Positions 25,401 to 33,418 of a stretch of DNA of 64,000 nt are shown here, piece after piece. This stretch comes from Treponema sp. C6A8 (GTDB taxonomy: Bacteria; Spirochaetota; Spirochaetia; Treponematales; Treponemataceae), in assembly GCF_000619925.1 (NCBI RefSeq), contig NZ_KK211042.1, positions 124,001 through 188,000 of the forward strand, read 5' to 3'. A program made the position numbers and the translations under genes. Position 1 is the stretch's first letter; the number at the start of each line of letters is the position of its first letter. The notes under the pieces were generated by a model. It saw nothing but the letters and a program-made list of their open reading frames with translations. It was not told the origin of the DNA and made no database searches.

Positions 25401-26630
25401 TTACTTTTTATCAATTTCAAGAATTGTATTCAAAAGCACATTTGCTCCCTTCCAGCAGTTTTCTACCGGAGTATACTCAAGTTCACAATGAGAGTGTCCG
25501 CCTTCGCTAGGAACAAAAATCATTGTTGTTGGAACGATGTCGCAAAGATACTGAGCATCGTGTCCTGGTCCTGAATACATTCTGAGAGAAGAATAGCCAA
25601 GTTCCTTTGCAGACTTTTCAACATCATCAATAAACTCAGGATAATACTGAACTGTCTTACGGCTCCATGCTTCTTCATAAGTCATTGTACAGCGGGCCCA
25701 TTCTTTCGGCATTTTCTTGATGATATCAAGACACTGTTCAATAACTTTTGGATCCTGATGGCGGGCATCAAGAGTGAACTTGATTTCATCAGGAATGATT
25801 GTATGAATGTTAGGATGACAGCTGATTTTTCCTGTTGTATAAACAAGTTTTTTATCAAGCTTGTCAAACTCTGTATGAAGATACATAAGAGCCTGAGCTG
25901 CGGCATACAAGGCATCCTTTCTGTATGGCATAGGGAAAGTTCCGGCATGGTCAGCCTGTCCGCGGAAGGTGAACTCGTAGTTAATCATTCCGCAAACTCC
26001 TTCAACTACACCAATATCATATTTACCGTCTTCAAGAACCGGTCCCTGTTCAATATGAAGTTCAATAAGGCCTGTTGTTTTTTTAGGGTCTATTCGGTTT
26101 GCTTCGCTTCCTTCAAAGCCAGACTCTTTAAGTGCCTGGCCGAATGTGTAGCCCGGAATATCCTTTGCTTCAGAAGCAAGCATAGCAGCCTTGTCAAACT
26201 TTCCTGTTACTACGCCGGAACACATCATGGCAGGTTCAAAGCGGGCTCCTTCTTCGTTTGTCCATACAACAAGCTGAATCGGATGTTTATGAGGAATCTT
26301 CTGAGTAACGATTGTTTCAATTGCTTCCATTGCAGTCATTACACCAAGAATTCCGTCATAGTTACCGCCCTGGCGGACAGAGTCACAGTGGCTTCCGCTC
26401 ATAATTACGCCGGCATTTGGGTCAGTTCCCGGCAGAGTGCAGTAAATGTCACCCATATCATCAGTCTTAAAATCAAGTCCCAGTTTTGTCATGCGGGCTT
26501 TAATTTCGTTACGGGCCTGAATTGCTTCCGGCGAAAGTGAAAAACGTGTAATTCCGCCGTGTCCGGTATCACCGAACTTTGAAAAAGTCTTGATTTTGTC
26601 TTCCATTCTTTTAATATCGCATGTGTACAT
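25401..26630 (-). CDS. M20-family N-carbamoyl amidohydrolase (probable beta-ureidopropionase)
   Basis: 409 residues. Metal-site motifs of the hydantoinase/carbamoylase branch of M20: SGSHCDSVRQGGNYDGILG, WTNEEGARFEPAMM, ELHIEQGPVLED, and the dimer-domain RGQADHAGTFPM, ending with VPSEGGHSHCELEYTP. Members include AllC, HyuC and AmaB. Next to PreA and dihydropyrimidinase, the natural substrate should be N-carbamoyl-beta-alanine, releasing beta-alanine, ammonia and CO2. Allantoate cannot be excluded from sequence alone. It is the last gene of the operon, 14 bases after preA. Confidence 0.85.
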   Translation of the reverse strand: MYTCDIKRMEDKIKTFSKFGDTGHGGITRFSLSPEAIQARNEIKARMTKLGLDFKTDDMGDIYCTLPGTDPNAGVIMSGSHCDSVRQGGNYDGILGVMTAMEAIETIVTQKIPHKHPIQLVVWTNEEGARFEPAMMCSGVVTGKFDKAAMLASEAKDIPGYTFGQALKESGFEGSEANRIDPKKTTGLIELHIEQGPVLEDGKYDIGVVEGVCGMINYEFTFRGQADHAGTFPMPYRKDALYAAAQALMYLHTEFDKLDKKLVYTTGKISCHPNIHTIIPDEIKFTLDARHQDPKVIEQCLDIIKKMPKEWARCTMTYEEAWSRKTVQYYPEFIDDVEKSAKELGYSSLRMYSGPGHDAQYLCDIVPTTMIFVPSEGGHSHCELEYTPVENCWKGANVLLNTILEIDKK

Positions 26631-26644
26631 ATTTTCCCCCTTAT

Positions 26645-28195
26645 TTATCTATTAATACTATCTTTATTATTTGAAACTGAAGTTCTGACACCCGGCACAA
26701 TTGCTTTTGCAGGGCAGACCAGAAGACAGAGCTGACAACCGACGCAGTTTTTATTCAGAACAGGCTTACCGTTCTTTCCTAAATCAAGCGCCTGATGTCC
26801 GCCGTCATAGCATGAAGTTATGCACCTTCCGCAGCCGACGCATTTTTCGCGAAGAAACTTAGGAAACTGCTTTGTACGTCTGTCCAGAAAATCTGTAGAG
26901 ACAATCTTTGGCAGAGCCTGCCCTACAATCTGCTGAACCGAATTATAGCCGTACTTAGCAAGATAGCGCTTCATGCCGTCTATCATGTCGTGAATGATTC
27001 CATAGCCGTACTGCATTACGGATGTTGTAACCTGAATTGTTCCACAGCCTAAAGTCATAAACTCGGCCGCATCACGCCAGGTCTCAATTCCGCCCATTCC
27101 GCTGATTGGAACCGCCATTGTTTCTATGCACTTTTTCATATCATTAATGAACCTGAGCGCAATAGGCTTTACAGCCTTTCCAGAATATCCCCCGACACTG
27201 GTGTAGTTTCCAACCTGAGGCTGAGACACAAAAGTATCAAGGTCTACGTTGACAATTGACTTGATTGTGTTGATTGCCGCAAGTCCGTCTGCACCGGCAT
27301 TTACTGCCGCAATTGCAGGAATTTCCATATTGCCGACATTTGGCGTCATCTTGGCAAGTACAGGCAGTGTTGAACCTCTTTTTACAGCCTTTACATAGGC
27401 AGAAACAAGTTCCGGATTCTGTCCTACATCACTGCCAAGACCATGAGTAGCCATGTGAGGGCATGAAAAATTACATTCAATGATATCTGCTCCAGCCATC
27501 TGAACCTGACGGGCAAGGCTTTCCCATTCCCTTTCATTTCGTCCCATAATGCTTGCAATTATGACTTTTGTTGGATATTCACTTTTGAGACTTCTGATAA
27601 AACCAAGGTTTTCTTCAAGCGTATGGTCGCTTATCTGCTCAATGTTCTTAAATCCGACAAAACCGTCATCTTCCTTGCGGAGAGTTGCAAAGCGGGGCGA
27701 AACTTCTTCAGGAACAAAAGCACCGATTGTCTTAAAGGCAACTCCTGCCCAGCCTTCGTCAAAGGCTTTTGCAATCATTTCGTAATTGCTTGCTACGACT
27801 GACGAAGAAAGAAAGAATGGATTTTCACAACGTATGCCGCAGAAAAGGGTATCAAGATAAACTTCATCGTCAGGAAAGCTTACTACCCCATCTTTCAATT
27901 CCTCCGAATCTTCAGAAAGTGAAAGCAGGGCTGACACTGTCTTCTGTACTGGAACAGCATGTGTAATTTTTCCCTTTAAGCAGGCTTCTTCACATTCTTT
28001 TGCAGTACAGTCCAGACAGGATGTGTTTTTCTTTGCCTGAGAATAGGCACCGCAGGCATTTTCAAAACGAAGTGAATACAGGATTTTTGCTGCATCCACT
28101 CCTTTTTTACAGGCTGCAGTACAGTTTTTGCCGCTGCAAAGAAGGCATGATGAAGCTGATTCCTTTATAATCTGTGAAGCATATTGAAAATCCAT
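26645..28195 (-). CDS. preA: Dihydropyrimidine dehydrogenase PreA with extra N-terminal cysteine region
   Basis: 516 residues, about 100 longer than E. coli PreA. Residues about 110-440 are the FMN barrel (ENPFFLSSSVVASNYEM, CNFSCPHMATHGLGSDVGQN with the active-site Cys region, PISGMGGIETWRDAAEFM). The C-terminus has two [4Fe-4S] sites, CVGCGRCITSC and CVGCQLCLLVC. The N-terminal region carries two further CxxCx4Cx3C clusters (CLLCSGKNCTAAC, CLDCTAKECEEAC) like those of the DPD/PreT iron-sulfur domain. It should reduce uracil and thymine to dihydro forms. No PreT flavoprotein is in the window, so the electron donor is unclear. Confidence 0.9.
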   Translation of the reverse strand: MDFQYASQIIKESASSCLLCSGKNCTAACKKGVDAAKILYSLRFENACGAYSQAKKNTSCLDCTAKECEEACLKGKITHAVPVQKTVSALLSLSEDSEELKDGVVSFPDDEVYLDTLFCGIRCENPFFLSSSVVASNYEMIAKAFDEGWAGVAFKTIGAFVPEEVSPRFATLRKEDDGFVGFKNIEQISDHTLEENLGFIRSLKSEYPTKVIIASIMGRNEREWESLARQVQMAGADIIECNFSCPHMATHGLGSDVGQNPELVSAYVKAVKRGSTLPVLAKMTPNVGNMEIPAIAAVNAGADGLAAINTIKSIVNVDLDTFVSQPQVGNYTSVGGYSGKAVKPIALRFINDMKKCIETMAVPISGMGGIETWRDAAEFMTLGCGTIQVTTSVMQYGYGIIHDMIDGMKRYLAKYGYNSVQQIVGQALPKIVSTDFLDRRTKQFPKFLREKCVGCGRCITSCYDGGHQALDLGKNGKPVLNKNCVGCQLCLLVCPAKAIVPGVRTSVSNNKDSINR

Positions 28196-28230
28196 ACTGT
28201 CATTCTCCTATGTTGTAGTTTTTTTCCGCA

Positions 28231-29601
28231 TTAGAATTTAACTGCTGCGCACTTTACGAATTTTCCTTCTCCAGGCTTTCCAACGTATTCTCCATTGTCA
28301 TAAACAAGAGAACCGCGTACATAAGTCTGAACCGGATAACCGTGAACCTTTATTCCTTCCCAGATTGTGTGGTCGTAATCGGAATGCATGTTCTTTACGC
28401 TGATTGTAAAATCCTTTTTTGGATCATAAACAACGATGTCTGCGTCCTTTCCGATTGCAAGTGAACCTTTCTGTGTACATCCGAAAATCTTTGCAGGATT
28501 TTCGGCGCAAAGTTCAACCGCGCGTGAATAGGAAATCTTTCCCTCTGTGGCAGCGCCAAGCATATAAGGATAAAGGTTTTCTACTCCGGCACATCCGTTC
28601 GGAATCTTTGTAAAATCGTTTAAACCCCAGTCCTTTTCACTCTGCTGGAAAGGGCAGTGATCAGTTGCAACAGTATCGATTGCACCGTTTCTGATTGCCT
28701 GCCACAAAGCTTCGCGGCTTTCTTCGCCCTTCATTGGTGGCGAGCAGACAAAGTTACGTCCGTCAGGGCGCTTATAAACGTCGCAGGTAAACTCAAGATA
28801 CTGAGGGCAGGTTTCTATAAAGATTTTTGCACCTTCCATTTTTGCCTTAACGGCAGCCTCAAGTCCTTCCTTATCTGACATGTGAACAATATAAAGCGGG
28901 GCATCAGCATTCTGAGCCCAGTGAACTGCGCGCTTGTCTGCTTCGGCAGCAACAAATTCAGGGCGGCTCATGTAGTGATACCAGGCATCCGTTTTTCCTT
29001 CTTTCAGATACTGGGCTACACGCAAATCAATCATGTCCGGGTTTTCTGCATGAAGATTGGTGATTGCCCCGACTTCCTTTGCCTTAAGAAGGATTTTTAC
29101 AAAGGTTGCATCGTCAACCATCATTCCTTCTTTTTTATAGACAAAGAAGCACTTAAAGCTTGAAACACCATAATCAACAGCATCCTTAAACTCATCAAGA
29201 ATTGCGCCGTCATTCAAATCGGTAATACAGCAGTGGAAGGCAAAATCACAGCAGGCTTCTTTTTCTGCAACCTTGCGCTTTGCATCTACAGTTTCTATGA
29301 TGCCGTGCCCCTTACGCTGCATAGGATAATCAAAGACTGTTGTTACGCCACCGCAGGCAGCGGCTCTTGTTCCAGACTCATAACCGTCGGCAGAGACAGT
29401 TCCGCCAAAAGGCATTGCAAGATGGGTGTGAGCGTCAATTGCTCCTGGAAGAACAAGCTTTCCCGATACATCTACAACTTTTGCCTTATCATCTTTTAAG
29501 TCAGAAGCAATCGCAACTATTTTTCCGCCGGAAACGCCGATATCTGCCTTGAACATTTCCTTTGAAGTTACAATAGTTCCGTTTTTTATAATCAAATCCA
29601 T
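28231..29601 (-). CDS. Dihydropyrimidinase / D-hydantoinase
   Basis: 456 residues from ATG at 29601 (GGAAG before it, protein opening MDLIIKNGTIV). Cyclic amidohydrolase motifs: GAIDAHTHLAMPFGG with the metal HxH, the carboxylated Lys in VSSFKCFFVYK, THLHAENP-like TNLHAENPDMI, and VATDHCPFQ. It opens dihydrouracil to N-carbamoyl-beta-alanine. Gene order preA downstream and the carbamoylase after that matches pathway order. A 10-bp perfect hairpin lies between it and the upstream binding-protein gene. Confidence 0.92.
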   Translation of the reverse strand: MDLIIKNGTIVTSKEMFKADIGVSGGKIVAIASDLKDDKAKVVDVSGKLVLPGAIDAHTHLAMPFGGTVSADGYESGTRAAACGGVTTVFDYPMQRKGHGIIETVDAKRKVAEKEACCDFAFHCCITDLNDGAILDEFKDAVDYGVSSFKCFFVYKKEGMMVDDATFVKILLKAKEVGAITNLHAENPDMIDLRVAQYLKEGKTDAWYHYMSRPEFVAAEADKRAVHWAQNADAPLYIVHMSDKEGLEAAVKAKMEGAKIFIETCPQYLEFTCDVYKRPDGRNFVCSPPMKGEESREALWQAIRNGAIDTVATDHCPFQQSEKDWGLNDFTKIPNGCAGVENLYPYMLGAATEGKISYSRAVELCAENPAKIFGCTQKGSLAIGKDADIVVYDPKKDFTISVKNMHSDYDHTIWEGIKVHGYPVQTYVRGSLVYDNGEYVGKPGEGKFVKCAAVKF

Positions 29602-29616
29602 AAAGCACTTCCCAAT

Positions 29617-29648
29617 GGAGACCGTCAACCTCATTGCAGACGGTCTCC
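29617..29648 (-). other. 10-bp perfect hairpin between transporter and catabolic genes
   Basis: GGAGACCGTC pairs with GACGGTCTCC across a 12-base loop. In the direction of the operon there is no following T-run, so it is more likely an mRNA 3'-end stabiliser or processing structure than a terminator. It separates the high-demand binding-protein gene from the dihydropyrimidinase gene. Confidence 0.6.
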
Positions 29649-29671
29649 GGCTCCTTTTTTATTTTTTTTAT

Positions 29672-30760
29672 TTAATCTTTATACTTGTAAACAAGTACCA
29701 GGCCTGATTTCTGATAAACCTGAGCAACTTCAAGCAAATCCATTCCGCCGGCATCTGCAACTGCAAGGTTTGTCAGCCAGGTTACACCAAAATCAACCTG
29801 ACCTGTGTAAACAGCTGTTGTTTCTGCAATATCACCGCCGCCAGGAATGATAGTTACATCAAGACCAAGGTCCTTGTAGTAACCTTTATCAAGGGCAACG
29901 TAGTAACCCATAAACTGTGCCTGTGGAAGCCACTTAAGCTGAATTTTTACACTGCTCTTTTCAGGTTTTCCAAAATCACCTGCATTTGCTGCCTTAATAA
30001 AGCTGTCATCCATGATGTCTGCAAGAGTGAATGAAGCAAACTTTTCTGCGGCAGCTCCATCGCTAAGCTTTACATATTTTTTTGCTATATCCAGAGTCTG
30101 CTGCATTGCTTCCATATCAAAGGCACCGTAATCACTTACTTTTACACCCTTAGTATTTGTTTCGCAAAGCTTTTTAACTTCTTTTGCCATGTGAAGCTGG
30201 TGATCTGCCGAAACAGAAGAACCATACTTGTAGCAGATTTCTGCAGCTTCTTCAGGATTTGCGCAGGCAGCAGCCCATCCTTTCAAACTTGCAGCAAGGA
30301 AAGCCTTTACAGTATTTGGGTTTTCACTTGCAAATCTTTTTGTTGTAAAGATGTTGTCTTCCATCATTGCAACACCTTCGTCGTTCATATCGATTGTTCC
30401 GACTGAATCTCCGTATTTGTAACCGCCGTCATAGCTGTTCTGAACAAGTCCAAGTTCGTTATAGGTCATGGCAGAAGCAAGCGCGATTGTATTATCATCA
30501 AAACCATCCATATCAAATGCCTGACTCAGATAATTTGTAGGAAGATTATATTTTGCAAGCAGAGCGAGGATTTCATATTCATTTCCCAAGCCCCAGTTGC
30601 CCACTTTTCCTGCCTCAGCTGCCTCTTTAATAATAGTTGCTGAAGGAGTCCCCTTTTTCCATCCCACACTTTCGGCCGATTTTCCTTTACAACCGAATGC
30701 CACACATGAAAGCAGCGCTACTGCTCCTGTAAGGGTGATTTTTGTCAGATTCTTTTTCAT
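29672..30760 (-). CDS. Substrate-binding lipoprotein with circularly permuted NMT1/THI5 domain
   Basis: 362 residues from the ATG of MKKNLTK, which lies 7 bases after GGAGG; the earlier ATG is too close to it. Lipoprotein signal ends at VAFGCKGK. In ordinary NMT1/THI5 proteins the strand resembling VKIQLKWLPQAQFMGYY opens the mature domain. Here that strand, the DKGYYKDLGLDVTIIPGG helix and the VDFGVTWL segment form the last 90 residues, while the segments that usually come later (GKVGNWGLGNEYEI, TTKRFASENPNTVKAFL, NPEEAAEICY) come first. With two permeases and an ATPase next to it, it probably binds uracil or a related pyrimidine. Confidence 0.85.
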   Translation of the reverse strand: MKKNLTKITLTGAVALLSCVAFGCKGKSAESVGWKKGTPSATIIKEAAEAGKVGNWGLGNEYEILALLAKYNLPTNYLSQAFDMDGFDDNTIALASAMTYNELGLVQNSYDGGYKYGDSVGTIDMNDEGVAMMEDNIFTTKRFASENPNTVKAFLAASLKGWAAACANPEEAAEICYKYGSSVSADHQLHMAKEVKKLCETNTKGVKVSDYGAFDMEAMQQTLDIAKKYVKLSDGAAAEKFASFTLADIMDDSFIKAANAGDFGKPEKSSVKIQLKWLPQAQFMGYYVALDKGYYKDLGLDVTIIPGGGDIAETTAVYTGQVDFGVTWLTNLAVADAGGMDLLEVAQVYQKSGLVLVYKYKD

Positions 30761-30785
30761 TTCCATACCTCCAGAAATTAATTTT

Positions 30786-31595
30786 TTATTTTGAAGTCCT
30801 GTTCTTAAGAACAAGGCTTTCTGCCACAAGTAAGATTACATACATCACGATTCCTATAAGGCAGGCAACCACAATGTAAGACCAGGCCGTTGCGTACTGG
30901 GCAAGAACAATGTTCTCGCGGATTTGACGCCCAACCCCGATTATGTATTCCGCAAAGTATTCGCTGACCATTGCGCTTATTACGCAGCCCGGCACGCTGA
31001 TGCGAAGGGCGGTAAAAATATAAGGCACGCAGTTAGGAAGCCTCAGCTTGAAAAACACAGTTGCAGGCCTTGCCGCATAAGATTTAAAGAGGTCCAGGCT
31101 GAAAGGCTTAAGCTCTGTAAATCCCCTGTAGGCATTGATTGCCATGCTGACTGTGCAGGTAATCATTACAACCAGCATTTTTGCCAGCATAGATCTTGTA
31201 TTCGGGTCGGGACTGAAGTCCTTGGTCAGGTTATTGAAAATCGGCGCAATCGCAATAATCGGGATTGCATTAAAGGCTGTTGCCAGTGAAAGCCCACCCT
31301 TTCCCCAGTGAGAAAACATTGTTGCAATCATTGCAAGAAGAAATCCCAGCAGGGAACCTAAGACAAGTCCGCCAAGTGCCACAGTTACAGTCGCCCTTAT
31401 ATCACCTGCCATCTTTCCAAAGTTATCAAAGAGAATCTGCATGATTCTTGAAGGAAGAGGCAGGGTAAAAGTATCTGCCCCAAACCATCCGTGAATAATC
31501 TGGAACTGCCACAAAATCAGAATTAAAGCCCCGAAAAGGACAGGATACAAAACTGACTTAACAGTATTTGATTTTATTTTTCTTACTATCTTCAT
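30786..31595 (-). CDS. ABC transporter permease, pyrimidine operon (second permease)
   Basis: 269 residues with about six membrane helices starting near residue 17. The cytoplasmic coupling loop reads LDLFKSYAARPATVFFKLRLP, of the SsuC/ThiX type. Translation start follows GAGGCGGAAT. It is paralogous to the neighbouring permease, so the importer is probably a heterodimer in the membrane. The substrate, inferred from context, is a pyrimidine base. It lies between the other permease and the binding protein on one transcript. Confidence 0.85.
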   Translation of the reverse strand: MKIVRKIKSNTVKSVLYPVLFGALILILWQFQIIHGWFGADTFTLPLPSRIMQILFDNFGKMAGDIRATVTVALGGLVLGSLLGFLLAMIATMFSHWGKGGLSLATAFNAIPIIAIAPIFNNLTKDFSPDPNTRSMLAKMLVVMITCTVSMAINAYRGFTELKPFSLDLFKSYAARPATVFFKLRLPNCVPYIFTALRISVPGCVISAMVSEYFAEYIIGVGRQIRENIVLAQYATAWSYIVVACLIGIVMYVILLVAESLVLKNRTSK

Positions 31596-31610
31596 ATTCC
31601 GCCTCGCATC

Positions 31611-32426
31611 CTATCTTCTTTTCTTTGAAACTCTTGCCCCCGGAACAAACAGTTTTTCCAGAAGCACCATCAGGTAAAAACTCATAATTCCAACAAAAGC
31701 ACTGAAGAACACAATCTGCCAGAAAACATATATGCTCATTGCATGCTTTAATGACTGGCTCAGCATACAGCCAAGTCCGCCGCCCCCCTGCAGGGTATCT
31801 ACCAGAATGGAAGCCGTAACAGCCATAGGAGCAGCAATCTTAAGCCCCGTAAAAAGGGATGGAATGCTTGCCGGAATCATAAGCTTCTGGTAAACCTCAA
31901 AGCTTCTTGCAGCATAGGAATAAAACAGTTCCAGTTTTTCCTTTTCTATTGCCTTTAGCCCCGCAAGTGTATTTACCGCTACCGGATAAAAGGTCAGGAT
32001 TGCGGCAATTACAATTCGGCTTTTATTGATATCCTGTGTAATTGCAAGAACTACAGGCGCCATTCCCAAAATCGGAATCAACTGAATCAGCATCAGATAT
32101 GGAAAGGCAATTTTTTCGATTGCCGCAAAGCGCCGCATCATAATTGCAAGCAGGTAACCGAACAAAGCCCCGAAAATAAATCCTATTAAAGCTCGTCCCA
32201 GGGTAATGCCTGCATTAAAAAGAACCAGCTGAAGGGCTGTCTGAGTTGCAGTCACCTTCTTAGTAGTAAAAACCGACTGAAGAATCTGCCATAAATGGGG
32301 AAGAACATTCTCAGGCGTTCTTTTTGTTCCGGCAATTACAAAGGCTCCAAGCTCCCAGACAATCATCAGTCCAAGCACCCATATAAAAGTTACAAACTTA
32401 GGACTTTTAAGAATCTTTTTAATCAT
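31611..32426 (-). CDS. ABC transporter permease, pyrimidine operon (first permease)
   Basis: 271 residues and about six membrane helices. The coupling loop is LELFYSYAARSFEVYQKLMIP, and GGGGLGCMLSQSL lies near the C-terminus. Its start lies three bases after the ATPase stop, with a GGAG inside the ATPase end serving as binding site. It pairs with the next gene as the second permease of the same importer. Confidence 0.85.
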   Translation of the reverse strand: MIKKILKSPKFVTFIWVLGLMIVWELGAFVIAGTKRTPENVLPHLWQILQSVFTTKKVTATQTALQLVLFNAGITLGRALIGFIFGALFGYLLAIMMRRFAAIEKIAFPYLMLIQLIPILGMAPVVLAITQDINKSRIVIAAILTFYPVAVNTLAGLKAIEKEKLELFYSYAARSFEVYQKLMIPASIPSLFTGLKIAAPMAVTASILVDTLQGGGGLGCMLSQSLKHAMSIYVFWQIVFFSAFVGIMSFYLMVLLEKLFVPGARVSKKRR

Positions 32427-32429
32427 CAG

Positions 32430-33245
32430 CTACACTCCTTCAAAGCCGCTTCTAACCTTTGCAACCAGTTCTGTAAAATGCTGGCTGTTCTTACACTCAA
32501 GACTTCTAGGACGAGGAATATCAATATCCACAACCGAAGTTATGCGTCCCGGGTGAGGTGAAAAAACAACTACCCTGTCGCTAAGGAAAACTGCTTCCTG
32601 AATGCTGTGCGTAACAAAGATGATTGTCTTATGTGTCTTACGCCAGATTCTAAGAAGGTCTTCGTGAAGGCGTTCCTTTGTAAACTCATCAAGAGCGCTG
32701 AAAGGTTCATCCATAAAAAGAACATGAGGGTCTAAAGCAAGGGCGCGGGCAATTCCGACACGCTGCTGCATACCACCCGAAAGCTCTCTTGGATAGTGAT
32801 AGCCAAAATCCTGAAGTCCAACGATTTCAAGCATTTCGGTAACCTTCTTTGTTCGCTCAGGCTTTGGCATCTTCATCAGTTCAAGCGGAAGGCAGATGTT
32901 TCGTCTGATTGTACGCCAGTCCATAAGAACCGGACTCTGAAATACAATTCCGAATTCCTTTGCAACTCTGGCTTCCTGTGGAGTAAGACCGCCTACAAAA
33001 ACCTTTCCCGAAGTTGAAGGAATAAGGCCTGAGATAACTCTAAGAAGAGTTGTCTTTCCACAGCCGGAAGGGCCTACAAGAGAAATAAACTCTCCGTTCT
33101 TAATATCAAGGTTTACGTTCTGAAGAGCTACCGTCTGATTTTTTTCATCAGTAGCTTTATAAACCACACTCAGATTCTGAACAGTAATTTTTACAGGTGC
33201 AGTTTTAGGGTCAAAAAATACCTCTTCCTTAACAGCAGCTTCCAT
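32430..33245 (-). CDS. ABC transporter ATPase, pyrimidine operon
   Basis: 271 residues. Walker A GPSGCGKTTLL, Q-loop FQSPVLMDWRTI, signature LSGGMQQRVGIARAL, Walker B HVLFMDEPFSALD and switch FVTHSIQEAVFLSDRV, all of the nitrate/taurine/thiamine-precursor class. It energises the two adjacent permeases. Its ribosome-binding site (GGAGG) follows directly on the T-run of a strong hairpin (33260-33303), so its expression may be attenuated relative to the two genes upstream. Confidence 0.9.
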   Translation of the reverse strand: MEAAVKEEVFFDPKTAPVKITVQNLSVVYKATDEKNQTVALQNVNLDIKNGEFISLVGPSGCGKTTLLRVISGLIPSTSGKVFVGGLTPQEARVAKEFGIVFQSPVLMDWRTIRRNICLPLELMKMPKPERTKKVTEMLEIVGLQDFGYHYPRELSGGMQQRVGIARALALDPHVLFMDEPFSALDEFTKERLHEDLLRIWRKTHKTIIFVTHSIQEAVFLSDRVVVFSPHPGRITSVVDIDIPRPRSLECKNSQHFTELVAKVRSGFEGV

Positions 33246-33259
33246 TTTGTACCTCCAGT

Positions 33260-33303
33260 AAAAAAAAAAAGACGCAGAACCAGATTTTTTCTGATTCTGC
33301 GCC
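33260..33303 (-). terminator. Internal terminator or attenuator before the transporter genes
   Basis: Minus strand: GGCGCAGAATCAGA pairs with TCTGGTTCTGCGTC (one wobble), then a run of ten T, leading straight into ACTGGAGG and the ATPase start. It should end most transcripts from the aminotransferase/dehydrogenase genes unless relieved. Confidence 0.8.
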
Positions 33304-33395
33304 TTTGCAGTATTTCTTCTCTTTCTTTATGCCCTTAATATACGCACAAAAATACTTTATTAATATTGCCTAAATTACAAATTTTAAGATTTTTT

Positions 33396-33412
33396 TTGTG
33401 CATTAAGCACAA
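33396..33412. promoter_or_regulatory. Inverted repeat TTGTGC-ATTAA-GCACAA
   Basis: A 6-bp perfect inverted repeat with a 5-base centre, just after the dehydrogenase stop and upstream of the transporter genes. It could be an operator for the operon's regulator or part of a weak hairpin. No independent support. Confidence 0.35.
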
Positions 33413-33418
33413 ATTTTC

